From: a candidate division FCPU426 bacterium
GTDB lineage: Bacteria > Oederibacteriota > Muellerivitia > Muellerivitales > Muellerivitaceae
Assembly (NCBI GenBank): GCA_030041545.1
Contig: JASHNQ010000065.1
Span: 1 to 43,533, forward strand
Direction: 5' to 3'
Length of the DNA: 43,533 nt
Below, piece after piece: positions 26,037 through 33,964 of the stretch; the first letter of the stretch is position 1, and every line of letters starts with the position of its first letter. A program made the translations under genes and the position numbers. The notes beneath the pieces are model-generated. The model worked only from the letters and a program-made list of their open reading frames with translations, was not told the origin of the DNA and searched no databases.

Positions 26037-26081
26037 GATGGCAACAAACGGCCGGACTGCATGGCAGAGGCCGTTCCCATC
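26037..26081. ncRNA. Possible structured RNA element before flgG
   Basis: In the 176-base gap between flgF and flgG, three stems nest. GATGG (26037-26041) pairs with CCATC (26077-26081), AACGGCC (26047-26053) with GGCCGTT (26069-26075), and CTGC (26057-26060) with GCAG (26064-26067) around ATG. The stacked 5+7+4 base pairs make a stable hairpin in the flgG leader. No T tract follows and it does not fit the c-di-GMP-I riboswitch consensus. It may be an mRNA leader structure; no known family is claimed. The rest of 25977-26152 shows nothing else. Confidence 0.45.
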
Positions 26082-26152
26082 GCCGAACGATTGAGGCGGT
26101 GGAAAAATCGCGGGGGCGGCGTTGAGTCCCTTGCGAACCTTGAGGAGGCTTT

Positions 26153-26947
26153 ATGCAGTCACTGTACACCGCGGCCACGGGGATGTCCGCGCAAGACTTA
26201 AACATCGACACCATCTCCAACAACCTGGCCAACGTCAGCACCACGGGCTACAAGGAACAACGGGTGAACTTCCAGGACCTGATGTACATCAACCTGAAAC
26301 CCGTAGGCACGCCCACCTCCCCTGAAACCGACACGCCCATCGGCCTTCAAATCGGCGAGGGCGTCAATCCGGTCGCCACCCAGCGCATCTTCACCGAAGG
26401 CCCCATCGAAAACACGAGCAACCCCCTGGACCTCCTCATCGAGGGAAACAACGGTTTTTTCCAGATAACCCTGCCCAACGGCCAGACGGCCTATACCCGG
26501 GACGGCACCTTCCAAGAGGACGGGAACGGCAACATCGTGACGGCCAACGGTTATTTTTTGAACCCGCCCGTCCAACTCCCGGCGCAAACCACGTCGGTCG
26601 AAATCACCTCCACGGGCCAGGTCCTGGTCAACGTGGACGGTTCCTCCCAGCAAGAGCAGGTGGGGCAGATCGAACTGACCAATTTCGTCAACCCGCCGGG
26701 CTTGCTGGCCATCGGCGACAATTTGTTCCAGCAAACGGCGGCCTCGGGAGAGCCGATCGTGGGAACTCCCGGCTCCGCCGGTTTCGCCAGCATCCAGCAG
26801 GGTTCCTTGGAACAATCCAATGTCGACCTGGTGAGCCAAATGGTGGATATGATCGTGGCCGAGCGGGCCTATGAAATGAACTCCAAGACCATTTCCACGG
26901 ACGACGACATGATGGAGACCCTGTCCAACATGAAACAGTTCCCGTGA
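26153..26947 (+). CDS. flgG: Flagellar distal rod protein FlgG
   Basis: FlgG builds the distal rod that passes the peptidoglycan and outer membrane. It has 264 residues, the standard size. It begins MQSLYTAATGM with SNNLANVSTTGYK (22-34), has the GFFQITLPNGQTAYTRDGTF core block, and ends with QSNVDLVSQMVDMIVAERAYEMNSK, all hallmark FlgG segments. GAGGAGG lies 6 bases before the ATG. The gap upstream contains a candidate RNA hairpin. Confidence 0.97.
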   Translation: MQSLYTAATGMSAQDLNIDTISNNLANVSTTGYKEQRVNFQDLMYINLKPVGTPTSPETDTPIGLQIGEGVNPVATQRIFTEGPIENTSNPLDLLIEGNNGFFQITLPNGQTAYTRDGTFQEDGNGNIVTANGYFLNPPVQLPAQTTSVEITSTGQVLVNVDGSSQQEQVGQIELTNFVNPPGLLAIGDNLFQQTAASGEPIVGTPGSAGFASIQQGSLEQSNVDLVSQMVDMIVAERAYEMNSKTISTDDDMMETLSNMKQFP

Positions 26948-26963
26948 GGACCGCCGCCGCTTC

Positions 26964-27941
26964 ATGAGAGGGGCCAGCGCTTTTTGGAGTTTATGTTTCC
27001 TGGGGTTGGCCTTGCGGTCCGCCGGGGCCGAGGAAGGGGTGCTCCTCCAGCTCCCGGAAAAAGCCACGGTGGTCGGTCCCCAAATCAGCCTGGGCGAAAT
27101 CGCGGAGGTCATCGCCCAAAACGGCGCCACGGCCGAACGGCTCCGCCGCCTGACCTTGGGGAGGGCCGCCCCGGCCGGGATGACGGTTAAACTGACCTTG
27201 GGGTACCTCAAAATCGCCTTACGGCGGGAGGGCTATTCCCTCGGGGACTTCGCCTTCAGCGGGGCGCAAACGGTGGAGGCGCTGACGCAAAGCCAGGCCT
27301 TCGATCCGTCCGGTTTGTCCGCGCAAGTGAAGGCTTTCATCGTGGACCAGACGGGGGAGCGGCCGGAAGACGTCGAGGTCAAGATGGAGGATTGGGAAAA
27401 GAAAATCCTCTTGCCGGCGGGCAAAGTGACCGCCCATTTCAGGCCTTCCTTGACGGGGGACTACCAGGGAACGGTTTTCCTGACCACGGAACTTCAAGTA
27501 GACGGCCGCTTGGTGCGGGTTTTACCGGTCCGGGCCGATGTTGAAATTTATCACCCGGCCGTGACGGTCGTAAGGGCCATGGGCAAGGGGGAAAAATTCA
27601 CCAACGATAACGTGCGGTTGGCGCGCGTTCCCGGTTCCCAGATCACGAACGGTTGTTTCCGGAAGTTGGATTACGTTTTGGGACGCTCGGCGTCCATGCC
27701 CCTGCCGGCCGGAACGATCCTCCGGGTCAGCGACCTTTTTGACCCGCCCGTTATAGAGCATGGACAGGTCGTCCAGGGCGTCGTGGAACGGGGGAATATT
27801 GAACTGACGGTCGAGGTAAGGGCCCTGGAGGACGGGAAGGCGGGCGACACGATCCAGGTGGAGAACACCGACTCCCATACCATCCTCCGGGGCAAGGTTT
27901 TGGATGAGAAGACAGTATTGATCACCAGCGGGGGGCCGTGA
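26964..27941 (+). CDS. flgA: Flagellar P-ring chaperone FlgA
   Basis: FlgA is the periplasmic chaperone for P-ring assembly. The 325 residues start with a signal peptide (about 1-22, ending SAGA). A longer N-terminal part precedes the SAF-type domain (about 195-325), where VVRAMGKGEKFTNDNVRLARVP, the LGRSASMPLPAGTIL block and GKAGDTIQVENTDSHTILRGKV are easily recognised. It is longer than the 219-residue enterobacterial form. GAGGA upstream is 13 bases from the ATG, a poor spacing, so the start is less certain. flgH begins just after the stop. Confidence 0.92.
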   Translation: MRGASAFWSLCFLGLALRSAGAEEGVLLQLPEKATVVGPQISLGEIAEVIAQNGATAERLRRLTLGRAAPAGMTVKLTLGYLKIALRREGYSLGDFAFSGAQTVEALTQSQAFDPSGLSAQVKAFIVDQTGERPEDVEVKMEDWEKKILLPAGKVTAHFRPSLTGDYQGTVFLTTELQVDGRLVRVLPVRADVEIYHPAVTVVRAMGKGEKFTNDNVRLARVPGSQITNGCFRKLDYVLGRSASMPLPAGTILRVSDLFDPPVIEHGQVVQGVVERGNIELTVEVRALEDGKAGDTIQVENTDSHTILRGKVLDEKTVLITSGGP

Positions 27942-27961
27942 GAGCGGGAGGAGGTTGGAAG

Positions 27962-28585
27962 ATGAAAAAAACAATCGGGTTACTGGCCGCGGTCGTCGGG
28001 ATCGCCCTCTCGGAGGGTCAAGCCTTGAGGGCGGATTCGATTTATCCCGCCGAGGGGACCAATTCGCTTTACACGGAAAAGAGGGCGAGGAAAGTGGGGG
28101 ATGTCATCACCGTCATGATCGAGGAAACCAACCAGGCGACCAACGCGGCCGGCAGCCAGGACCAAAAGGCCTCGAGTGTGGGCGTCGGCGCCGGAAGCGG
28201 CTATTTGGGGGCCGGGGTTTACGGCAGCAGCGTCCTGAGTAACATTCAAAACCAGTTTGGGGTGGGAGGCAGCACCTCCAGCCAGGGCCAGGGAAGCTCC
28301 AGCCGGGCCTCCACCATCACGGGCCAAATGACCGCTAAAATCATTTCCATTTTACCCAGCGGGAATTACCAGATCCAAGGGTCACGCGTGATGGAAGTGA
28401 ACGATGAAAAGCAAACCATTGAAGTCACGGGCGAGATAAGGCCGGACGACATTTCCAGCGACAACATCGTCTTGTCCTCCCGTGTCGCGGATGCCCGCAT
28501 CAAGTTCACGGGAGTGGGCCCGGCCACCGAAACGGCCCAAGTCGGCCTTCTCACGCGGGTTTTAAGCTGGCTGGGCCTTTTTTAG
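27962..28585 (+). CDS. flgH: Flagellar L-ring protein FlgH
   Basis: FlgH forms the outer-membrane L-ring. The 207-residue protein has a signal peptide (about 1-24) and the family blocks KVGDVITVMIEE, GQMTAKIISILPSGNYQIQG and RPDDISSDNIVLSSRVADARI. FlgH is usually a lipoprotein, but there is no cysteine in or near its signal peptide, so it cannot be lipidated in the usual way. The frame is open from a GTG at 27938; the ATG at 27962 has GGAGGAGG 7 bases upstream and is preferred. The longer form also lacks a cysteine. Confidence 0.94.
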   Translation: MKKTIGLLAAVVGIALSEGQALRADSIYPAEGTNSLYTEKRARKVGDVITVMIEETNQATNAAGSQDQKASSVGVGAGSGYLGAGVYGSSVLSNIQNQFGVGGSTSSQGQGSSSRASTITGQMTAKIISILPSGNYQIQGSRVMEVNDEKQTIEVTGEIRPDDISSDNIVLSSRVADARIKFTGVGPATETAQVGLLTRVLSWLGLF

Positions 28586-28600
28586 CGAAGGAGTCGGGAA

Positions 28601-29773
28601 ATGCATAAAAACCTTAAGTTTCAGGCCGTTCTCCTGGCCGGACTTTTGCTGGAAGCCGGCGCGGCGGGGGCGGCGCAGGTGCGGTTGAAAACCATCGCCC
28701 AAATCAAGGGCGTCCGCGAAAACCAACTGATTGGATACGGCTTGGTCGTGGGCTTGAACCGGACCGGCGATACCGAGCGGGTTCTTTCCACCATCCAAAG
28801 CGTCACCAACATGCTGTTGCAGTTCGGGGTCAAAATACTGCCCGACCAGGCCAATTACATGCAACAAAACCCTTACAGCCTCCAAAACAACAGCTACATG
28901 ATGCAAAACATCACCAAAAACGTTGCGGCCGTCATGGTGACGGCCCAACTGCCGCCCCTTCTGAAGTCGGGCGACAAAATCGACGTGACGGCCTCCTCGA
29001 TCGGCGACGCCCGGAGCCTCCAAGGCGGCACCTTGTTGATGACCCCGCTCCAGGGCCCGGACGGCCAGGTTTACGCGGTGGCCCAAGGCCCCCTGGCGGT
29101 CGGCGGCTTCACGGACAATACGGGGGAGTTTCCCTTGATCCAAACGAGCCAGACGACCGTGGGGCGCGTTCCGAGCGGGGCTTTGGTGGAAAGGGAAGTG
29201 CCTTCCACCTTCGTGGACAACAACACCATTTCGGTGCTCCTCGACCACCCGGATTTCGGCCAAGCCTCGCTGGTCACGCAGGCGTTGAACCAGCAGTTCG
29301 GCCAGCCCGTGGCGGCGGCCGTGGACGGGGACCAGATCGACGTGAAGATACCCTACAATTACCAGGAAAACGTGGTGGACTTCCTGGCCGCGGTGGAAGA
29401 CACGCAAGTGATGACCGATTCCCCCGCCAACCGGGTCGTGGTGAATGAAAGGACGGGAACGGTCGTCTTGGGGCAGGACGTGCGCATCGACGCGGTGGCC
29501 ATCGCCCACGGGAACCTGCGCCTGGTCATCAAGAAGACGACCCAGGTCACCCGTGACGCGGTTTTCGGCCACGACGAATTGACCCATACCACGACGGTGT
29601 CCGCCTCGGACACGGGAAAGCAGGGCAACCTGGTGGTTATGCCGGAAGGCGCGACCTTGATGGATTTGGTAACGGCTATCAACACGGTTGGCGCCACTCC
29701 GAGGGACTTGATATCCATTCTCCAGGCGATCAAGGAAGCCGGCGCCCTGCACGCGGAATTAAGCATCATTTAA
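28601..29773 (+). CDS. flgI: Flagellar P-ring protein FlgI
   Basis: FlgI forms the periplasmic P-ring around the rod. It has 390 residues with a signal peptide (about 1-22, ending AAGA). The mature start AQVRLKTIAQIKGVRENQLIGYGLVVGLNRTGD and internal blocks such as SSIGDARSLQGGTLLMTPL are diagnostic. AAGGAG lies 8 bases before the ATG. The flgA-flgH-flgI set confirms an outer membrane and a conventional P/L bushing. Confidence 0.98.
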   Translation: MHKNLKFQAVLLAGLLLEAGAAGAAQVRLKTIAQIKGVRENQLIGYGLVVGLNRTGDTERVLSTIQSVTNMLLQFGVKILPDQANYMQQNPYSLQNNSYMMQNITKNVAAVMVTAQLPPLLKSGDKIDVTASSIGDARSLQGGTLLMTPLQGPDGQVYAVAQGPLAVGGFTDNTGEFPLIQTSQTTVGRVPSGALVEREVPSTFVDNNTISVLLDHPDFGQASLVTQALNQQFGQPVAAAVDGDQIDVKIPYNYQENVVDFLAAVEDTQVMTDSPANRVVVNERTGTVVLGQDVRIDAVAIAHGNLRLVIKKTTQVTRDAVFGHDELTHTTTVSASDTGKQGNLVVMPEGATLMDLVTAINTVGATPRDLISILQAIKEAGALHAELSII

Positions 29774-29821
29774 CCGGGGCTTGGAACGAAGCCGTTCGAA
29801 GTGTGATCCAAGGAATTCGAG

Positions 29822-30292
29822 ATGAACCTTCCCAACCAAGTCCTTCCAGCGGCCACGGTGGGCCTTTCCGGGGGCCCGCAGAGCCTTCCCTTGTCCCGCC
29901 TGGGAAATGTTTTTTCGATGGACCCCTCCTTCGCGGCGCAGGAGGCCGGCCCGGTTTTAATGGGCACTTCCGGGTTGACCCACCTCACCAAAAGCCTGTC
30001 GCCCGCCTCCTTGAACCCCTTGTCCGGGCTCCCCAACCACTCCGACGCCGAACTCAAGGTGGTGTCGCAAAACTTCGAAGCGATCTTCATGCGGATGTTG
30101 ATGAAGGAAATGCGTAATTCCGTGCCCAGATCCAAATTATTGGGCAATTCCCAGGAAATGCAGTTTTTTGAAAGCATGTATGACGACCAATTGTCCCAGA
30201 AACTGGCCTCCGCCGGGGGCATCGGAATAGGCCGTATGGTTTACCAAAGGCTCAAGCAAGTCACGCAGTCCCACCAAAAAACCTTCTCATGA
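29822..30292 (+). CDS. flgJ: Rod-binding protein, FlgJ N-terminal domain type
   Basis: The 156-residue product has an unstructured N-terminal half and a helical rod-capping domain (about 75-150): LKVVSQNFEAIFMRMLMKEMRNS, then FFESMYDDQLSQKLASAGGIGIGRMVY. It lacks the C-terminal muramidase of enterobacterial FlgJ, so cell-wall opening must rely on another enzyme. AAGGA precedes the ATG. Its stop overlaps the following zinc-protein gene (ATGA). Confidence 0.9.
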   Translation: MNLPNQVLPAATVGLSGGPQSLPLSRLGNVFSMDPSFAAQEAGPVLMGTSGLTHLTKSLSPASLNPLSGLPNHSDAELKVVSQNFEAIFMRMLMKEMRNSVPRSKLLGNSQEMQFFESMYDDQLSQKLASAGGIGIGRMVYQRLKQVTQSHQKTFS

Positions 30293-30714
30293 GCCTTGCC
30301 AACTGCACCCGTTGCGGCAGGGTTTACACCTTGGTCCCGGGCGGGAGGGATGTTTGCCCGGCCTGCATCAAGGAAGAAGACGACAACTACCTCAAAATTT
30401 TCCACTACCTTTCCACCCGCCCCAGCGCGACGGCCCAGGAAATCGCCGGGGCCACGGACGTCGACATCAAGGAAATCTACCGCTATCTCCGGGAAAACCG
30501 CCTCCGCCTGGTCCAAGGCGACACGGGCCTGCGGTGTGAAAGCTGCGGAATGCCCATTTCCCAGGGCAAAATGTGTGAAAATTGCGCCAAGAAGCTATCG
30601 GAGGAAATCAAAAGCGATATTGAGAAATTCAAGCAAAACAAACCAAAAGAAGTTCCCCCCGGAGGGAGCCGGGATCCCAAATACTTGAAGGAAAGGCGGG
30701 GAAAGGATAAATAG
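30289..30714 (+). CDS. Flagellar operon zinc-ribbon protein (YvyF/TIGR03826 type)
   Basis: The 141-residue protein has two zinc-binding cysteine sets: C6, C9, C23, C26 and C83, C86, C96, C99. A winged-helix-like segment lies between them (about 42-73, ATAQEIAGATDVDIKEIYRYL), and the C-terminus is charged. The same layout occurs in YvyF, encoded just before flgM in Bacillus, and in TIGR03826 flagellar operon proteins. Here too flgM and flgN follow, after a 187-base gap with a sigma-28 promoter. The DNA-binding appearance suggests a regulator, but its target is unknown. It overlaps flgJ by 4 bases. Confidence 0.85.
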   Translation: MSLANCTRCGRVYTLVPGGRDVCPACIKEEDDNYLKIFHYLSTRPSATAQEIAGATDVDIKEIYRYLRENRLRLVQGDTGLRCESCGMPISQGKMCENCAKKLSEEIKSDIEKFKQNKPKEVPPGGSRDPKYLKERRGKDK

Positions 30715-30720
30715 GCAGAA

Positions 30721-30743
30721 AAAAAGCGTTTTTGCGGCTTTTT
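30721..30743 (+). terminator. Possible weak terminator after the zinc-ribbon gene
   Basis: AAAAAGC (30721-30727) pairs with GCTTTTT (30737-30743) around a 9-base loop, right after the stop at 30714. The stem is A/T-rich, so termination would be weak. It separates the rod/ring unit from the flgM promoter. Confidence 0.4.
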
Positions 30744-30808
30744 AGGCCGAAATTGGGGAACACCCACCTACAAGGGGTTGATGGGGAACGTTTTGAGGCC
30801 CCTACCCC

Positions 30809-30835
30809 TCAAGTTTTGCCCTCCAGAACCGTTAG
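30809..30835 (+). promoter_or_regulatory. Sigma-28 promoter for flgM-flgN-flgK-fliK
   Basis: The -35 box TCAAGTTT (30809-30816; 7 of 8 to TAAAGTTT) is followed by exactly 11 bases and the -10 box ACCGTTAG (30828-30835; 5 of 8 to GCCGATAA). Two further sites in this window share the same spacing and the CGTTAG ending. Transcription would begin about 60 bases before the flgM ATG. FlgM inhibits FliA, so this would be a feedback loop. Confidence 0.78.
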
Positions 30836-30901
30836 AAATAACAGAAAAGGGTTTCCCGGCTTTCCCTGGGCGGCCCAGTTTTAAGTTTTAAGGAGTCAGC
30901 T

Positions 30902-31195
30902 ATGCGCATAGACGGGTTTCAAAACATTCCGGCCGTGCTTCAATCCTACCAGTCCGGTCCATCATCCCAAAATGGTTCCGCCAACAACGCAAATGGATCG
31001 GCCGCTTCGGTTTCGTTGAGTTCCTTCGCCGAGATCCTGCAAAACCTCCAGAGGGAAGCGGCCCAGGCTGGGGCGAATCGCCAGGGAAAGGTGGAACAAC
31101 TGGCCCAACAGGCGCAAAACGGCGGTCTATCCGTGGATTTGGAAAAGCTGGCCACGAACCTGGTGAACGCCCAGGTGGTCAACACCCAGGGATAA
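30902..31195 (+). CDS. flgM: Anti-sigma-28 factor FlgM
   Basis: The 97-residue protein has a Ser/Asn/Gln-rich, probably disordered N-terminal half. The C-terminal part carries the FlgM pattern: R60-Q-G-K-V, then GLSVDLEKLATNLVNAQV (75-92), matching RxxKVxxL, then VDxxKIAxxL in known FlgM. It would bind FliA (17233) and be exported through the hook-basal body to release it. TAAGGAG precedes the ATG. The flgN chaperone and flgK follow, as in many bacteria. The family is divergent, so the call also uses context. Confidence 0.85.
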   Translation: MRIDGFQNIPAVLQSYQSGPSSQNGSANNANGSAASVSLSSFAEILQNLQREAAQAGANRQGKVEQLAQQAQNGGLSVDLEKLATNLVNAQVVNTQG

Positions 31196-31198
31196 GGG

Positions 31199-31684
31199 AT
31201 GAGCGAACTGATCCAATCCCTCGTGGAAAGCCTGAGGCAGGAGGCCGGGCATTACCGCCGTTTGGCGGCGCTGGCCGACCAGCAAAGGGAACTGCTGGTG
31301 GCGGGAAAACTGGAATCCCTGCCGGGAAACCTCCGGCTGGAGGAGAAAGAGGTCTTCGAGCTGACGCCCCTGGTGGCGGCGCGCAACGGATTTTTGGACA
31401 AGATCGCGAAGACCCTGGGGATGGAGAAAATCGGTTTGGGGGAAGCCTTGGAAAAGTCCCCCGCGGACCAGGCGGGGGAATTGAGGGCGGCGGTCACGGA
31501 ATTGGTGCGGTCCGCCCGGCGGTTGGAGGAGATCAACCGCCTCAACGAGAAACTTTTGGGCAACGCGATGGCGGAAGTGAAATTCACCTTACGGGTGATC
31601 CGAAACGGCGGCAAAGCCAAGTCACCCGCAATTCCGGGCGCGCCGGAAGGCAACAAGCCTTCCTACGTGAACCGGGTCGTTTAA
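31199..31684 (+). CDS. flgN: Flagellar export chaperone FlgN
   Basis: FlgN is the cytoplasmic chaperone of the hook-filament junction proteins FlgK and FlgL. The 161 residues are mostly helical: LIQSLVESLRQEAGHYRRLAALADQQRELLV at the N-terminus, then a charged three-helix pattern and LNEKLLGNAMAEVKFTLRVI near 120-140, typical for the family. The C-terminal tail is Pro/Gly-rich. It starts 3 bases after flgM and is followed by its client gene flgK after 10 bases. Confidence 0.9.
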   Translation: MSELIQSLVESLRQEAGHYRRLAALADQQRELLVAGKLESLPGNLRLEEKEVFELTPLVAARNGFLDKIAKTLGMEKIGLGEALEKSPADQAGELRAAVTELVRSARRLEEINRLNEKLLGNAMAEVKFTLRVIRNGGKAKSPAIPGAPEGNKPSYVNRVV

Positions 31685-31694
31685 GGAGGCCGGT

Positions 31695-33956
31695 ATGATC
31701 AACAGTTTACAAGGCATCTACACCATCACCAGCGGGCTGATCCTGCAAGAATTGGAACAGGAAATCACCGCCTCCAACATCGCCAACGCCGGTTCCTCCG
31801 TGGATTCGGACGGGTATTTGATGAACAGCCTTGAGCAAGTGAACGTGGGTTCGGGGACGGAACTGACGCTTTCGAGCGACGGGAGCTATTACCAAGTGGG
31901 GACCGGCCCCACCGTGGAATCCGTCACCAGCTTGCGCAGTTCGTTCCTGGACTCCCAAATCCAGCAGGAAAGCACGATCGTGGGCTATTACGAGATGCTG
32001 GCGAATTCCCAAGGGACCGGCGTCCTGAATTCCATCGAAAATATCGTGGACGGCTCCACGACGCTGAACACGGCCTTGGATAATTTCGCCTCGGCTTGGG
32101 CCGCCCTGGGGTCCAACGCCGATCCCGCCACGGACACGACCGACGAGGCCAGCGTGGTGCAGGCCGGTGAAGCCTTCGCCCAATTGGCCAACAGCCAGTT
32201 CAACCAGTTGGAGAACCTGCAGACCTCCAATAGCCAGCAAATCAACAGCACGGTGACGCAGATCAACACCCTCCTCCAAGACCTGTCGTCCATCAACCGG
32301 CAGCTTTTGAGCACGCCGGGCTCCAACCAAAACAGCCTTTTGGACGCCCGCGATTACGACTTGGACAGGCTTTCCCGCCTCGTCAACATCCAAAGCAATT
32401 ATGGCACTAACGGCACGGTCAGCGTGTATTTAAGCGGCAGCAACGTGACCCTGGTGGACGCGTCCGGGGCGGCCATCTTCCAAACCAATGTCACCAACGC
32501 CAATTACCCCAACCTGGTGGGCATCAGCATCCAAACCCCCGAGGGGGGAACTTACAGCTCGGACGCCAACGGAACCCCCACGGACGAGATCGCGCAGTAC
32601 ATTACGGGGGGCAATTTAGGCGGGGAACTGCAGGGCCAAAACACCATTTTAAGCTATATGGAGCAGGTCGACCAAATCGCCACTTCCGTTATCAACGTGA
32701 CCAACAACCTCGAGGAAGCCGGCTACGCGTCGGATGGAACCACCACGGGGACTCCTTTCTTCACGGGCACGGGCGCGGCTAGCATCGGCGTCAACGAGGC
32801 CATCATCAACAACAACTCCTTGATCGGCGCCGCGATCAGCCCCAACAGCCCCACGAACGGGCAGGTGGCCCAGTTCCTGGGTAATTTGCCCAACATCATG
32901 GCCGATAACTTCGTGGAAAGCGACATCAGTATCGGCGCCGGTATCAATCCCGCGGAGGCCATCGGGGCCCAAAATTTCAACACTGCCCCAAGCGCGGCCG
33001 GCGAATTCACGGTTAATGGCGTGGCGATCAATTGGACCAACACCGAAAGCATCGACCAAATCCTCAGTCAAATCAATTCGGTTTCCAACGTTTACGCCGT
33101 CTACAACGCCACCACCAACCAGTTTTACATGTATTCCGACAATCCGATCACCATCACGAATGTTTCGGGCAATTTCACGACTTGGGGCGATATCGCCAAC
33201 GTCCTGACCAGCAGCATTCAAATGAATAATTATGAGGCCGGCGATACGCCCCTGATCGACGCGGGCCCTTTTTTCGGCGGCAATCCCGCCGCGTCGCCCA
33301 TGGATTCCACCGTGCCGGATTCCGCCCCCTACTATGACACCGGCCCTAACAGCATCGCCTTTAAGGTGGTGCCCAGCGCGAGCGGCGAGTTCACGATCAA
33401 TGGCCAGGACTTTTCTTGGACCAATAAGATGTCCTTGAATCAAGTCGGCGCCTTGATCAACAACGCCAATTGGACCGGGGGTTACAGCATCGCTTTTAAT
33501 TTCAATCCGGCCACCCAGACCGTCACCTTGACTTCCGCCCAAAATACCCCCAACGGCTCACCCGAACCCATTGAAATCAGCGATATCACCGGCAACTTCA
33601 CGGTGTTCACGGGCCTGAACGCCTCCAACGAGACGCTCGGGGGCCTGACTTCGGGTTTGACCAGCCAAATCGCCTCCAATACCTCGGCGGAGCAGAGCCT
33701 GCAAAGCCAGGCCCAAAACTCGTTAACCCAACTGAACAACGCCCAGGCCAATATCGCGGGGGTGTCCACCTCGAGCGGCCAGGCGGGGGTTTCCATCGCC
33801 ACCCTCGAGGAGGATGCCACGCAATCCATGATCGCTTACAACGCCATGCTGGAGGTGTTGCAGGCGATCGACGACATGTACGTGGATTTGGTGAACGTCT
33901 TGGGCGGGGCCGCCTCGGCCCCCACTTTGACCCAGGAGTCAACGTCGACGACGTAA
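31695..33956 (+). CDS. flgK: Hook-filament junction protein FlgK (HAP1), enlarged
   Basis: FlgK joins hook and filament. The N-terminal domain has TASNIANAG (25-33) in place of the usual SNNIANAN. Junction-protein blocks follow, such as NSIENIVDG, ALDNFASAW and LLDARDYDLDRLSRLVNI. The C-terminal helix includes VSIATLEEDATQSMIAYNAMLEVLQAIDDMY. At 753 residues it is longer than the usual 550. The excess lies in the centre, where two related domains (about 425-510 and 552-645) repeat the pattern ASGEFTINGxxxxWTNxxSxxQ, like the flagellin-IN domain. AAGGAGG precedes the ATG. flgL is not adjacent. Confidence 0.93.
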   Translation: MINSLQGIYTITSGLILQELEQEITASNIANAGSSVDSDGYLMNSLEQVNVGSGTELTLSSDGSYYQVGTGPTVESVTSLRSSFLDSQIQQESTIVGYYEMLANSQGTGVLNSIENIVDGSTTLNTALDNFASAWAALGSNADPATDTTDEASVVQAGEAFAQLANSQFNQLENLQTSNSQQINSTVTQINTLLQDLSSINRQLLSTPGSNQNSLLDARDYDLDRLSRLVNIQSNYGTNGTVSVYLSGSNVTLVDASGAAIFQTNVTNANYPNLVGISIQTPEGGTYSSDANGTPTDEIAQYITGGNLGGELQGQNTILSYMEQVDQIATSVINVTNNLEEAGYASDGTTTGTPFFTGTGAASIGVNEAIINNNSLIGAAISPNSPTNGQVAQFLGNLPNIMADNFVESDISIGAGINPAEAIGAQNFNTAPSAAGEFTVNGVAINWTNTESIDQILSQINSVSNVYAVYNATTNQFYMYSDNPITITNVSGNFTTWGDIANVLTSSIQMNNYEAGDTPLIDAGPFFGGNPAASPMDSTVPDSAPYYDTGPNSIAFKVVPSASGEFTINGQDFSWTNKMSLNQVGALINNANWTGGYSIAFNFNPATQTVTLTSAQNTPNGSPEPIEISDITGNFTVFTGLNASNETLGGLTSGLTSQIASNTSAEQSLQSQAQNSLTQLNNAQANIAGVSTSSGQAGVSIATLEEDATQSMIAYNAMLEVLQAIDDMYVDLVNVLGGAASAPTLTQESTSTT

Positions 33957-33964
33957 GGGAAAAA

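Noticed and set aside
25977-26152. c-di-GMP riboswitch before flgG
   Set aside because: The conserved core bases and paired helices of the GEMM classes cannot be laid onto the sequence.
28562-29752. Minus-strand frame of 396 codons over flgI
   Set aside because: flgI on the plus strand is unmistakable; the antisense product has His/Arg/Gly-rich composition without family features.
30746-30753. GCCGAAAT as a sigma-28 -10 box
   Set aside because: No TAAA-like -35 box stands at the right distance; the site at 30809-30835 is far better.
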